Made by a program: the position numbers and the translations under genes
Shown: in pieces, positions 32,832 through 47,100 of the stretch
How the letters are laid out: each line of letters begins with the position of its first letter
Position numbering within the stretch: the first letter of the stretch is position 1
Notes under the pieces: model-generated
Database searches by the model: none
The model's input: the letters and a program-made list of their open reading frames with translations, nothing else
Told to the model about the DNA's origin: nothing
Assembly: GCA_963281255.1 (NCBI GenBank)
Contig: OY725498.1
Span: 1,488,001 to 1,552,000, forward strand
DNA from: Aphrocallistes beatrix
Taxonomy: Eukaryota; Porifera; Hexactinellida; Sceptrulophora; Aphrocallistidae
DNA length: 64,000 nucleotides
Direction: 5' to 3'

Positions 32832-33243
32832 CCAGAACAGTGCAGCCAGGCTTATCTACAATGTCTCTCGTACCTTTTCGTCATCTCCTCTTCTTATTAA
32901 CCTCCACTGGCTGCCTGTTAAACATCGCATCCTCTTCAAAATTCTCCTCATAACTTACAAAGCCATCCATTCTCTTGTTCCGGACTATATCATCCAGCTC
33001 ATACAGGTTGTCATTCAATCGTACTCTACGATCATCCAACGCCATCCTCCTTGAACATCCTAAATCTTCCAAAACTTCACTTTAGCTGCGCCTGTTGAGT
33101 GGAATCTTCTCCCTCCAAGCATTCGGAATGCCCCCTCACTTCTTCTCTTCAAAAAACTCCTGAAAACTCATCTTTTCCGTATCGCGCACGACACATCCAC
33201 TTAAATAAATACTCATTAAATTAATTTCAATGCATATACAACC

Positions 33244-33533
33244 CATAGGCGTAGCTAGGGCCAAGTTAGTGGTGGGGCACATACAAGGGGAAGTTGCAAT
33301 GAACTACATGCCACGTGCACAAGCTAATAAAGTTTAACTAAGATCTCATTAAATTGGTTGAATAAGAAGTAGGAATGGGAGGAGTCCGCATCCGCATTGG
33401 CATCCATGGAGCTCTGCCTGATTTTCAGCTCCGTCTTCACATCCGGAACCGATGATGTTGAATATACGTCCCATTCCTAATAAAAAGTGGTGGGGCAAGT
33501 GCCCCACCTTGCCATACTGACGCTACGCCTATG
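33244..33533. mobile_element. MITE with CATAGGCGTAGC ends, nested in the LINE tail
   Basis: Left end CATAGGCGTAGCTAGGG and right end GCTACGCCTATG are inverted. Internal GTGGGGCA and GTGCCCCAC also pair. Non-coding. I found no convincing target duplication. The related-looking ends at 37418-37605 (CATAGGCGCC) suggest a hAT-type family. Confidence 0.6.
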
Positions 33534-33752
33534 TACATATTACATACCTTACAAGCATACATACACATACATACACACACATACATACCTACATGCATAA
33601 CAAACACTTACTTTTATTGAATTGTACAGCGCACTTGAACATATTAATATGGAACCTGCGCTATATAAATGTATATTATTATTATTATTTTCAATCAAAT
33701 AAACTGCTAAAATAAAAAATATAGTAACGGCCATGATGAATGGGGAGGACTA

Positions 33753-33897
33753 CACACCCATGCCCGAGCCCGCCCGGCCCCAAGCCCCAAGACGAGTCTG
33801 GTTCACCCAAACTGTCCTCGTCTTCACGTCTGCATTTAGTTAGATTGAGACTGTCCTATCAGAACTGATAGCTCTAGGCCCGATCCCGTGAACTCTA
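33753..33897 (-). other. Conserved GC-rich block behind NHL fragment F
   Basis: Third member of the block family (CCCGAGCCCGCCCGGCCCCA, CTGTCCTCGTCTTCACGTCT, GGCCCGATCCCGTGAAC). It is closest by eye to the block behind gene E. Confidence 0.5.
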
Positions 33898-34211
33898 CTA
33901 CAATATAACATTCCAAATCAAAAATATAAATTACACACTAAAATATCTACAAGTTCAGTCATGGCCTACTTAACTCAGGCCTCACAGTAGAATGGAAATA
34001 TTGTACCAGGGATGCAGTCGAAGCCGGTAATTGTTAATTAACCACAATATTTTATTCATGTTTATCTATTCACAATTACCCATAACATTTTCATACAATC
34101 ATGTTCGTATATACTTTAATTTGTAAAAATAGTATTCATATATAATTTAATCATAATAATAAATATTTACATACATTTCTTTTTTGCACTAGCTACGTAC
34201 TTACATTTGAA

Positions 34212-35810
34212 ATGCCGACCAGTTGCTCGGCATCTGGCTGCAAGTGTAACTACAAGTCTGAAGATCTTGTGACTCTTTTCAAGATGCCGCAGAAACCAGA
34301 TCAACTTAGACATGCTTGGGTTCGGGCACTCCGCAGAGATTATATAGACGAGTTAAGGCTGTTTACGTCTGCATGAAGTACTTTACGACTGAAGATATCG
34401 AGTACACGCACAAGGTTCCCAACGGAGAGTACTTTTCGCGGAATCCCTAGAGTGAACCCAAAGCTGAGGGATGATGCTGTACCAGTCTTTCTACCAGGAT
34501 GTCCCTCATACTACTCCCAATCTGCAGCTAAGCGAAGTCGTCGGTCTCTCGACTCAAAAGATGACGAGTTCCTCAATCAAGCATTGACACTTAGCCTGAG
34601 ATCTGATCCAGAAGAAAAAGAGAGATTCAAGGTTCTTCCAGGAAATTCAAGGTAAGTTATCACTTATTTCTTTACCTAAAACCTGGTCATTATGGTACCC
34701 AGATGAACATAGCTTGATTTTTATGCGTCCTAGTTTAGAGAATTCTAGTATATTCGTTGATGTTTATTTGGTAGTAACGTTCGATCTTTCTATCAAGGTC
34801 TTTTATAAAAATTCGACAACTTGAATCACTTATGAATGAAATTTCTAGTGCGCCTTATCGATGTGAGCCATCTAAGAATTCTGAATCTACTGCTTCCCAT
34901 ATATCATCAGCGAATGTTCATATCCAACAAGCCATTGATATTATGTATACCAGTTCGGATGTGGAAACATCTGAGCATCCAGAAATTTGTCGACTCCAAT
35001 TCATTCAATGCCAATTAGAAAACAGTCTTGTTCCCAAAAATAGACGTAGATACAACATACTCACACAATATTATCTCTTAAAGTTAAAACACATCTGATC
35101 TCGCCAGCTTGTTATAAGTATCTCCAGCACATGCCTTGCCTATCACTTCCTCACTTCAATACAAAAATTGTACTCTTCATTTGGGCTCGAAAATGAATTC
35201 TTTCCATTCCTGAGGCAAGCAACGTGTTCTTTTTCGAATGAACAAAAACATGTCATCCTTCAAATGGATGAAATTCACGTAAAACCCGGTACAGCAGAAC
35301 TCGGTTAGTACGTACTCGGGATACAACGTACTTCTGTTTAGTACGTACTTATTTCTCTGAACCAGAATTCATTTATTATATAGATTCCTATGTAATATCA
35401 ACTCGGTTAGTACGTACTTACGGATAGTACGTGCTTTTTTTCCGCTTCCTGGAGGGGTACGTACTAACCGAGTTCTACTGTATATCATACAAGGGAGGCA
35501 AAATTATGGGATACAATATATGTCCAGATAATCCTACGAAAACTGTAATTGTTATCATGGTCTCTAGCCTTCAGAAAAAATGGTCCTGCATTGTTCGTCT
35601 GTTACCATGAAGGGCCAGCGAGGAAAATTCTAGTCGAGCTTGCTTTAAACTCAATAGTAGATAGCAATGATTGTGATGTCTGGGAAAATACATGTCCTTC
35701 CTGCAATATTCCTCGTTTTTCGATTCTACGTAGGTTGTTATTTGTTTCAGGAAATTGTACAAGTATGATAGCTAATAAAGTAAAAAATATAATTCCATGG
35801 TAGTATGTAG
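34212..35810 (+). pseudogene. Broken THAP-domain transposase in P-like copy 1
   Basis: Reading-frame pieces at 34212-34376, 34340-34440, 34452-34655, 34832-35095, 35100-35290 and 35480-35600 follow the order of a P-type transposase: THAP finger, spacer helix, insertion domain and RNase-H-like catalytic core. At least two frameshifts break the THAP finger, and a MITE (35291-35480) interrupts the core directly after the MDEIHVKP motif. The short intact frame at 35549-35803 lies out of the expected frame. Confidence 0.7.
35291..35480. mobile_element. Pogo-type MITE nested in P-like copy 1
   Basis: Ends CAGCAGAACTCGGTTAGTAC and, inverted, CAGTAGAACTCGGTTAGTAC, with TA on both sides (35289-35290, 35481-35482). 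The interior repeats AGTACGTACT. The same insertion is present in P-like copy 2, so it predates the spread of this defective version. Confidence 0.85.
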
Positions 35811-36400
35811 GGGAATTGAAAAACTTAAATTGAAAAATTTAACTCTTAATATCCTTATATTTTAATATACGCAGTATATGTTTAACTTTATTTTTCTTTA
35901 TCTAGTTCAGCTGTAAGCGCGGCCAACCTTTCTCACACGCCAGTAACTCAACCCTCAATTTGTTAACCGGAGACAACAACAGAGCTAAAATGCTCGAAAG
36001 AAAGTTTATGAATTGTAAAACTGTTTTAAATTTTTAATACATTATTAATTGTGATTGTAATAGTATTGTCTTGTTTATTTCAATTATTTAAATGAAATAT
36101 ATGAAATCACTTCAATACTCAATAGTATAGTATGATGGAGACATTTAAAATAGAAATTAATGGGGTTAGATCAAATGTGAACGCTCAAGGCTATCACTCA
36201 AATCATTATGTACTAAAATTACCACGAAATATTGAAAAGTTGGTATTTCATTGTTCGGCTTCGATCGCATCCCTGGTCCAAATTTCACATTCTACTGTGA
36301 GGCCTGAGTTAAGTAGGCCATGGTTCAGTCTAATAAAAAAATTAAACCCGCTACAAGAACTAATTTTTAAATATCACTTCAGAAAAGATATAATGCACCG

Positions 36401-36829
36401 TTAGAATTGACAAAAGACTCCACATCCGAAAGCTAACACAATCTTGTTAGAATTGCTCACTTCAATGCCTTGAGGTTTAACCAGTTCCCAGTCGGAAGTG
36501 TTAAAGAGACGTAACAGAGTTCCATCTTCTGCGATTATCTTGATTTGATTCGTACGCCAGTTGGTAATCAAAAAGTTCCCATTTTGATCCAAACAGAAGT
36601 TGCATGCATTCTGAAAACTAACTCTATCTTTATTAGTGGTTACTGTCCTTATCAGATTACCTGTGTTAGATTCAAGCAATTTTAATTCGTTTTCGCTGAA
36701 TTCCAACGCATATAAATAATAATTTTTCAAGACTTTGAGATCAGTGTTGAGTATGAGGATAATATTTTTATCATCAACAACAAACACCTCATTTCGGAAT
36801 CATCTGTACTAGAACAAATAGCACAAGCA
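36401..36829 (-). pseudogene. Truncated NHL gene fragment F
   Basis: A 3' fragment of an NHL paralogue encoding VFVVDDKNIILILNTDLKV to the common tail GCGVFCQF. It lacks the coiled coil and the first propeller blades. There is an internal deletion where siblings read the FTASIERCYDIKIKNSI segment (here KVLKNYYLYALEF). An 8-bp insertion near 36792 (TTTCGGAA) breaks the frame, and sequence similarity ends at about 36829. Its flank carries P-like copy 1. Confidence 0.8.
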
Positions 36830-37400
36830 TGTTATGAATCCGAATCGATTACAATTTGTGAGAAATCTAATCGAGTATTGAAGCACATAACAATCATAAT
36901 CTAACGACGACAATATCTACAAGGTAGCTAACTAGACTAATACTATTATTAAGGGTTGGTTATATTCTAATAATCGATTAACAGCTCAATATTCCGCATT
37001 CGTATCACTATGATAGTCTCTCACGAAGAATTTTGACCCCCCAGAATGGTTCACCTGATCCTTATATTTCGTTGTTGGATGGATGTGGCGTTCGGTGTCA
37101 GTTTTGACTGCTTTTAGATACGAAATATAGTTGAATATTCATGCTGAACACTTAGTATGATTGCTAGATATAACCTGAAAATTAAAACAATTAATTAATT
37201 AATTAAGATAGGTTACTTACAGTTCTCTGGACTTTTTAATACCTCCAGATGGGATGGGAGCATACTTCTACATTCTTAAGATGATGACGCAATATTTCAA
37301 TTGTGTGAATTTGTGTCTAAGAAGGTGGAAGCACAATTCCATCCGTTTGGAGAGGCTTTTTATTAGCTCCAGGCCTCTCAACCTATGATTTGACTAAAGC
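36830..37400. other. Spacer, nothing recognised
   Basis: No gene or element ends identified. Similarity to the upstream region of DHX15 copy 1 begins only near 37400 (GTGATGGCATG). Confidence 0.35.
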
Positions 37401-37417
37401 ATGTGATGGCATGTAGC

Positions 37418-37605
37418 CATAGGCGCCAAGTTTTGTAAAATTTAATAAAACCTGGGGGGGCAATTGGGATATATATTTAGACTCAATTAACATAATTTTG
37501 GGGTTTAGTTGTGACCTATAAGTTCGTGTGAAGTCCTGCCATACCTCCACTGCTCCATTGCCCAGCACCACGCCCCCCCCCAGGTACCCACACTTGGCGC
37601 CTATG
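37418..37605. mobile_element. hAT-like MITE in the DHX15 copy 2 upstream region
   Basis: Inverted ends CATAGGCGCCAAGTTTTG and, from the right, CATAGGCGCCAAGTGTGG. The flanks CATGTAGC (37410-37417) and CATGAGGC (37606-37613) are a 6-of-8 duplication. DHX15 copy 1 has the empty site: GATGGCATGTGGTAAATCG, read on the minus strand near 11195. This confirms the insertion boundaries. Confidence 0.85.
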
Positions 37606-39969
<2,364 letters not shown>

Positions 39970-40420
39970 TGGACTCAGAAATGCAATCCACATTCCGAGG
40001 TATGAACCTGGTAGCTAGGTAAATTAGTAGCCTAGAATTGTTCTCGCTCACTCTCATGATTGTCTGTGTGTGACATAAATTTTTATTGTCAATCCTGTTC
40101 CCACTCAATTCTATTTATAAATCAGTGGAGTGTGCCCATCAGCGGCGGTCATTAGGAGATTGGGAATCCTTGTACAAGGTTCTTTTAAGACTTTCCTTCC
40201 CAATTATACAAAGATGTTGATTGCAATTTGCAACCTATACACTCACATACGTTACCCCTATACTGTACAGCTATGCATCGTAATAGATGTGTCATTATCA
40301 TACACGAGAAAAATTGTATTAATGATTTGTAACGAAAAGAGGAAAACTAATAGCAGTAATTCTTGACTCAAGAGAAAAATAGATTTCAAACTGGTTAATA
40401 ATAACTTGATTTTTGGTTGG
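39970..40420. other. DHX15 copy 2 3' flank and spacer
   Basis: 39970-40207 matches the 3' flank of copy 1 (8625-8882) as reverse complement, with CTATTTATAAATCAGTGGAG shared. The match ends near TCCCAATTAT at 40207. Nothing else is recognised. Confidence 0.55.
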
Positions 40421-40424
40421 TTCA

Positions 40425-40938
40425 AGTACTTCTGTAAGTACTTAAGTAAACAAGTACAAGTACACCGAAAAAATGGCGAAAGTACTTAAGTACAAGTGCA
40501 AGTACTTTCCAAGCTCTCATGATAAATCTCTTGTACTAATAGTGCAAAATGGTTTAAATAATATTACACACATTTATTTAATTGAATGTTGAAGTAGTAC
40601 GGGACACTAACACAAAATCCTAATATAGTAAAGAGTCACTACAAAGTATCACTACTTTATTTGAGATGGGCTTTGAAGAACATCAATGTTTCAAATCTTT
40701 CGTCAGACAGATTGCACCTATCCGGACGAAAAATTTTCCCACCGATACTAAAAAGCCGTTCAACCCGTGCAGATGATGCAGGTATTGCTAAGTATTTATT
40801 TGCTAATTCTGCAAGGTTTGGATAGATGCTTTCATTGTCTTTCCAAAAAGATAATGGGTCCGAATCATCAGGAATGGTATGCTTGATAAAATAATCATCT
40901 AGTTCAGATTCATTAGTGCTATGAATAGTGAGTATCAT
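40425..40938 (-). mobile_element. hAT transposase fragment (C-terminal dimerisation part) with terminal repeats
   Basis: A 93-codon minus-strand frame (40657-40938) encodes the hAT C-terminal region: LANKYLAIPASSARVERLFS and FRPDRCNLSDERFETLMFFK match the hallmark of hAT/ZBED transposases. Between it and 40425 lie repeated AAGTACTTAAGTAC-type motifs (GTAAGTACTTAAGT, GAAAGTACTTAAGTACAAGT), typical of the subterminal part of hAT elements. The 5' part of the transposase is absent, so this is a dead 3' remnant. Upstream similarity ends near 41037, where the right arm of the large duplication begins. Confidence 0.85.
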
Positions 40939-41037
40939 TGGTTCAGGTTGTTATGTCTGAGTCGATAGAGAGGGAGAATGCACTCCAAGATAAGGCTGAA
41001 TAACCTTAGTGGCTGTTTGCAAATAAAGACAGTTTTT

Positions 41038-41176
41038 ATAATGTACCATAAAAAGCAAAAGAAGAATCTCTAGAGATAGATTACTCTATTTTCCGTTGTG
41101 TTGCTCAATGACGAATAATCGAAATCCAACTCTGAAAATCAAGTGTGGATAATTTCTTCACCTGAGAGCAATCTGC
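41038..41176. repeat. Innermost recognised stretch of the right duplication arm
   Basis: Reverse complement of 25195-25335 with few differences (AAATCCAACTCTGAAAATCA, TGTGGATAATTTCTTCACCT). It marks the inner end of the right arm. Confidence 0.8.
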
Positions 41177-41496
41177 AGCAGTGTAATAATATAATATATT
41201 GTGCGCTACTCATTTCATGAAAGAATATGTTTACTTTTAGAGCATCCAATCTGCCACTTTATTGCAGTGTAGTCGCGCTTAATTAAAAGTATCCTTGTAA
41301 AAAAGTTACCAATGCTGGAAGGCTATCCAGGTTGATAAACTTCAGATCTCAACATCGATACGCTGGTTCAACTATGGTATTGAAATGTAATTGTTTTTAT
41401 TCAAAATAAGTTTATTATTATAGTATTTAAATTATCTGAAAACCCTTGCAAAATTCGATGCCGGATCAAGGACCAGTTTTGATCGATAATAGATAA
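41177..41496. other. Right-arm spacer, nothing recognised
   Basis: No gene. The left arm has the foldback element at 24665-25155 in the corresponding place. Only about 41440-41503 aligns with the left arm (GATCAAAA, CCTCGGC read on the minus strand). Confidence 0.4.
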
Positions 41497-41503
41497 GCCG
41501 AGG

Positions 41504-43866
41504 CATGGCCTACTTAACTCAGGCCTCACAGTAGAATGTGAAATTTGGACCAGGGATGCGATCGAAGCCGAACAATGAAATACCAACTTTTCAATATTTC
41601 GTGGTAATTTTAGTACATAATGATTTGAGTGATAGCCTTGAGCGTTCACATTTGATCTAACCCCATTAATTTCTATTTTAAATGTCTCCATCATACTATA
41701 CTATTGAGTATTGAAGTGATTTCATATATTTCATTTAAATAATTGAAATAAACAAGACAATACTATTACAATCACAATTAATAATGTATTAAAAATTTAA
41801 AACAGTTTTACAATTCATAAACTTTCTTTCGAGCATTTTAGCTCTGTTGTTGTCTCCGGTTAACAAATTGAGGGTTGAGTTACTGGCGTGTGAGAAAGGT
41901 TGGCCGCGCTTACAGCTGAACTAGATAAAGAAAAATAAAGTTAAACATATACTGCGTATATTAAAATATAAGGATATTAAGAGTTAAATTTTTCAATTTA
42001 AGTTTTTCAATTCCCCTACATACTACCATGGAATTATATTTTTTACTTTATTAGCTATCATACTTGTACAATTTCCTGAAACAAATAACAACCTACGTAG
42101 AATCGAAAAACGAGGAATATTGCAGGAAGGACATGTATTTTCCCAGACATCACAATCATTGCTATCTACTATTGAGTTTAAAGCAAGCTCGACTAGAATT
42201 TTCCTCGCTGGCCCTTCATGGTAACAGACGAACAATGCAGGACCATTTTTTCTGAAGGCTAGAGACCATGATAACAATTACAGTTTTCGTAGGATTATCT
42301 GGACATATATTGTATCCCATAATTTTGCCTCCCTTGTATGATATACAGTAGAACTCGGTTAGTACGTACCCCTCCAGGAAGCGGAAAAAAAGCACGTACT
42401 ATCCGTAAGTACGTACTAACCGAGTTGATATTACATAGGAATCTATATAATAAATGAATTCTGGTTCAGAGAAATAAGTACGTACTAAACAGAAGTACGT
42501 TGTATCCCGAGTACGTACTAACCGAGTTCTGCTGTACCGGGTTTTACGTGAATTTCATCCATTTGAAGGATGACATGTTTTTGTTCATTCGAAAAAGAAC
42601 ACGTTGCTTGCCTCAGGAATGGAAAGAATTCATTTTCGAGCCCAAATGAAGAGTACAATTTTTGTATTGAAGTGAGGAAGTGATAGGCAAGGCATGTGCT
42701 GGAGATACTTATAACAAGCTGGCGAGATCAGATGTGTTTTAACTTTAAGAGATAATATTGTGTGAGTATGTTGTATCTACGTCTATTTTTGGGAACAAGA
42801 CTGTTTTCTAATTGGCATTGAATGAATTGGAGTCGACAAATTTCTGGATGCTCAGATGTTTCCACATCCGAACTGGTATACATAATATCAATGGCTTGTT
42901 GGATATGAACATTCGCTGATGATATATGGGAAGCAGTAGATTCAGAATTCTTAGATGGCTCACATCGATAAGGCGCACTAGAAATTTCATTCATAAGTGA
43001 TTCAAGTTGTCGAATTTTTATAAAAGACCTTGATAGAAAGATCGAACGTTACTACCAAATAAACATCAACGAATATACTAGAATTCTCTAAACTAGGACG
43101 CATAAAAATCAAGCTATGTTCATCTGGGTACCATAATGACCAGGTTTTAGGTAAAGAAATAAGTGATAACTTACCTTGAATTTCCTGGAAGAACCTTGAA
43201 TCTCTCTTTTTCTTCTGGATCAGATCTCAGGCTAAGTGTCAATGCTTGATTGAGGAACTCGTCATCTTTTGAGTCGAGAGACCGACGACTTCGCTTAGCT
43301 GCAGATTGGGAGTAGTATGAGGGACATCCTGGTAGAAAGACTGGTACAGCATCATCCCTCAGCTTTGGGTTCACTCTAGGGATTCCGCGAAAAGTACTCT
43401 CCGTTGGGAACCTTGTGCGTGTACTCGATATCTTCAGTCGTAAAGTACTTCATGCAGACGTAAACAGCCTTAACTCGTCTATATAATCTCTGCGGAGTGC
43501 CCGAACCCAAGCATGTCTAAGTTGATCTGGTTTCTGCGGCATCTTGAAAAGAGTCACAAGATCTTCAGACTTGTAGTTACACTTGCAGCCAGATGCCGAG
43601 CAACTGGTCGGCATTTCAAATGTAAGTACGTAGCTAGTGCAAAAAAGAAATGTATGTAAATATTTATTATTATGATTAAATTATATATGAATACTATTTT
43701 TACAAATTAAAGTATATACGAACATGATTGTATGAAAATGTTATGGGTAATTGTGAATAGATAAACATGAATAAAATATTGTGGTTAATTAACAATTACC
43801 GGCTTCGACTGCATCCCTGGTACAATATTTCCATTCTACTGTGAGGCCTGAGTTAAGTAGGCCATG
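41504..43866 (-). mobile_element. P-like (THAP-transposase) element, copy 2, inverted twin of copy 1
   Basis: 2363 bp, the same length as copy 1 and in opposite orientation; the translated pieces compared are identical. It has a perfect 7-bp target duplication GCCGAGG (41497-41503, 43867-43873). It sits in the 3' flank of the VLIG pseudogene, where the left arm shows the empty site CCTCGGC. It carries the same frameshifts and the same nested pogo-type MITE (42346-42535). Both copies are therefore defective versions moved by a transposase supplied elsewhere, and the insertion is younger than the large duplication. Confidence 0.9.
42346..42535. mobile_element. Pogo-type MITE nested in P-like copy 2
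   Basis: Same insertion as 35291-35480, inverted, at the corresponding position of the twin element. It is flanked by TA. Confidence 0.85.
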
Positions 43867-44158
43867 GCCGAGGTTACAGTAAATGTCAGTCGAGTTTACA
43901 TCCAGTATCTACGATTTACGTACAAATAAGCACATACTCAGCTACACATCTCTAACCTGAATTATACTAATATACAAAAGGGGTTTATTAAAAATGAGGA
44001 AATCAATAAAATGTTCTTACATGCAATAATATATCTGAGAAGTAAAATCCACAGCTTAATACAATATGTTCACGTATTAGTGCTAACAAATGTAAAAACA
44101 AGAGTACTATATCCTTACTAAAAAAGTTATCACATCATGTTCATTATCATATCATAAC

Positions 44159-47100
44159 CTACTTTTTTAAATCAACAAATATCTGGAGGATAGCGTCGTT
44201 CACAACTTCTTTACCAACCGTTTGAAAGTCGCCACAGAGGTGTTTCAGTTCCGCTTTCATTTTAGATTGAAATCTTGACATAATTTTATCAATATCGATC
44301 CAGTGGTAACATTCCATCGCTGTCGTTCGCAAGCTCCGATATAAATCAGCAGATGAGCCCCATTTACCTGAATTTGTGTTAATCCCAAAATACTCAATAT
44401 TAAACTCTCTGAATTTCGCCCAAACATCTTTTTCCCAATCGAATTTACATCCGTGGTAACAGCAGCAGCAGTTGCCTTTCTTACTGTACGAACTATGAGA
44501 TTTGTAGTCAGGAAAATCTCCATGAGGAGGAGAGTCGAAAATGTGGATGATCTTATTTCGAACTTCTGGAGTGCATGTCCAATCGGACTTCGTAGCTGCT
44601 GTGGCTAGACCATCCAACATCGCTTCCGGAAAATCTCCCCCACCAGTAGTCACAACTCCAAGTAAAAATTCTTCGATAGAATCGTGTTGCTGCGTGAATT
44701 CAACTCCTTCAGGGTATGTCTCAATCACGTTCATATCACAATGGTCACGGTATATAACCACTCTGAATTCGGTAGAGCTGCCTTTTGAAGCGAATTTTTT
44801 TATCAGCTGTCCCACCGACAACCTAACCCGAGAAATGTCAAGTTTCATTGATCCTGTTCCATCGATCACGAAACAAATTGAAAATTTCAAAGAGACTAAA
44901 TTTCTGCGTATCTCCCCAATAGATGTATAAGGAACAAATGTAATTTGTGTTTTTTCCGTTACGTAATAGTAGTCAAGTATTCCAGGACCAAACTTGTTCC
45001 AGATCTTCTTCATTGTATCGTGGTTTGAGATTTGTTTGGATGCAGGTGGAGGTGTCCAATCCCACTCACTGTCGCAATTGTCCTTAAACTCTCCCCATTG
45101 CATATGACCACAAGGCATAATGACGCTAGTAGAGTCATCATAGTTGTCACACATGAAGAGTACTGCTGTCCTGTCTTTGTCCATGTTCCAGACCTTGCCA
45201 CCCATTGAGGAGATCTGGTGGCCTGTCTTGATTTGGCACTTACCATCGTTCGGATGGATTTCTCTGTCACAGAATTTACCACAGCTAGGGCATTGCGAGG
45301 GACACCCAATTGCGTTTTTTTCAAATTCGTATTTCAGATATTCAATCATTTCCTCAAATTCTTCTTGCTCTAAACCGATGTGATAATTTTCTATTACAGA
45401 AATAAACTGTTTAACGTATTCGAAAATGTTGAAAATAAGTTCAGTAGCATTGAACATTCCTGTTTTAAAGAGTTTGTTGAAGCTATCTTCATCTAATGCA
45501 GGTTCAGTGGGTTTACAGCATAGTGTATAGGTATCAGATTTTTTAACTTTGAAATTGTCGACAACAAACACTTCGAGATGGTATTTAGTAATAAAATGTT
45601 CTGGTTTGACTGAGGGATCGAGATACATTTTAAGATAATTAGTCATAGCTTTGAATGGTGCTTCTTTCATTTCAGCCTTTTTAGAAGTTTCCAATTCAGC
45701 AATTTCAAAATTGCTGTCTGAATCGAAAGCTTTAAGGTTCACGTTTTCAGCTACGATTTCTAATTGTGAAATAAGCATGCTTAATGTACTTCTTAAATAT
45801 GAAATTTTTTCCTCAAAACCTCTTGAAATATTCTCAAATATCATTTCGTAAAGTATTTTTTGTATTTCTTCCCACTTTTCTTGAAAAATGTTCTTGAATA
45901 TTTCAGTTTTGTTGCAGATGAATTGAACAACGAAATTAGTAATATCTGTGACCTGTGAATCAGGATTAGTTGAGAGTTCCTTGGAGATTCGATCATGAGC
46001 CAGAGAGAGCAAGCTGTCGTGAGAGAATGATTTTTTTCTATCTTCAAAAAATTTATTTAGAGAATTCTGTTGTTCGGATGTTATCAAACTTCTCTTTACA
46101 GCTGCTAAATAGTCATTGGCGTATTTCTGAGATAAAGTTTTATCGCTCTCCGCCATTGTGTCTCTATTCCACATCCCTCTCACCATTTACGATTTTTGAT
46201 TTTCAACAAAAAATAATCAAGATAGCCAGGCTTTTGTGCATCTTTCTTTTCCCTGTTTGCTCTTCTGATCAAAGATTTCTTCTCCCAAAGGAATTTGAAC
46301 GCAAAAGCGAATACAAAAGTCGACAACATTCTTTCAGCAGTATTAGATAGACCAGCGTGTATGTACCCGATTTCATAGTTCATCAGTCTTATCCGGAATT
46401 GAAATACATTAATTATTTGTTTCACTACAGCATGAGTGACGTCAGGATTTGTTTGAAGTAGTCTCAATACATCAGAGGAAATATCATTGATGAATTTATC
46501 CCAAGTGCTCATATCAGTATTGTCAGGACATCGTAATTTTGAAGCTATAATTGTTATTTGGTCCTTTTTACTAGATTTCCACGTTATATCTGGATCGTTG
46601 AATAGTCCTGAACTGTATTTTAAGAGGCTTTTACATTCAAGTGGAATCCATGGCTTCAGCTTCAATTTTCTTCTACCATAATTGGACCCATATTTCTTCG
46701 AATTACAGATCACATCATCTTCAGATGTTCCTATTGGATTTCCGTGGTATTGTGCTGCATCAACCGCATAAAATGCTTGCAGATAACGTGCAACCGTACT
46801 ATCACCCGTATGCTCTATCCAATACAGAGAATCTTGACCGAGGTAATCATACTTTGATCTACCGTTATAAGGTACCATCTCCTTTATAGGAATGTGAAAA
46901 CGGTTAATTGGATATATTAATTGATCTGATTGATGAAGTATTTGAACTTCTTTAAATCTATATAAGATGTCTAACTCAATTGCATGTGTTGCTTCATCCA
47001 TGTTAAAATTATAATTTTCGAAAATTTCAAATATTTTTAGTCTGTGTTCCATGGCATTATATTCTATTTTGAAAATTGAATAGAGATTGGAAAGATTTTC

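Larger units (their letters stand above)
32149..33690 (+). mobile_element. 3' end of a CR1/L2-like LINE, interrupted by two MITEs
   Basis: Frames at 32150-32440 and 32835-33180 read as the end of a non-LTR reverse transcriptase: VRNLGTWLDNTLSM, the run RRIRKYLSREVCETLV, SRLDYCNSLLYG, LARLQRVQ, then after the interruption QNSAARLIYN, INLHWLPVKHRILFKIL and DYIIQLIQ. The tail GCGCTATATAAATGTATATT with (ATT)n at 33655-33690 is the usual 3' end of such LINEs. Only the 3' part is present and it has stops. It sits in NHL flank sequence, which resumes after 33690. Confidence 0.8.
33960..36322 (+). mobile_element. P-like (THAP-transposase) element, copy 1, degenerate
   Basis: 2363 bp with inverted ends CATGGCCTACTTAACTCAGG and a 7-bp target duplication GTTCAGT (33953-33959 and 36323-36329). 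A THAP-type zinc finger starts at 34212 (MPTSCSASGCKCNYKSED) but shifts frame before AVYVCMKYF, where the usual C-x2-H has Tyr for His. It shifts again before RVNPKLRDDAVPVFLPG. Further pieces fit a P/THAP9 transposase: ENSLVPKNRRRYNILTQYY, then HVILQMDEIHVKP with a likely first catalytic Asp, then TVIVIMVSSLQKKWSC. The frames are broken many times, so it cannot encode its own transposase. It landed in the 3' flank of NHL fragment F. A twin of equal length is at 41504-43866. Confidence 0.88.

Noticed and set aside
32881-33072. 63-codon minus-strand frame
   Set aside because: Antisense to the LINE reverse-transcriptase tail.
36132-36404. 90-codon frame MMETFKIEINGVRSNV
   Set aside because: It runs out of the P-like element into NHL 3' flank; the frame is closed differently in the second copy, so its end is not conserved. 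Its first part may be a transposase tail but I cannot show it.
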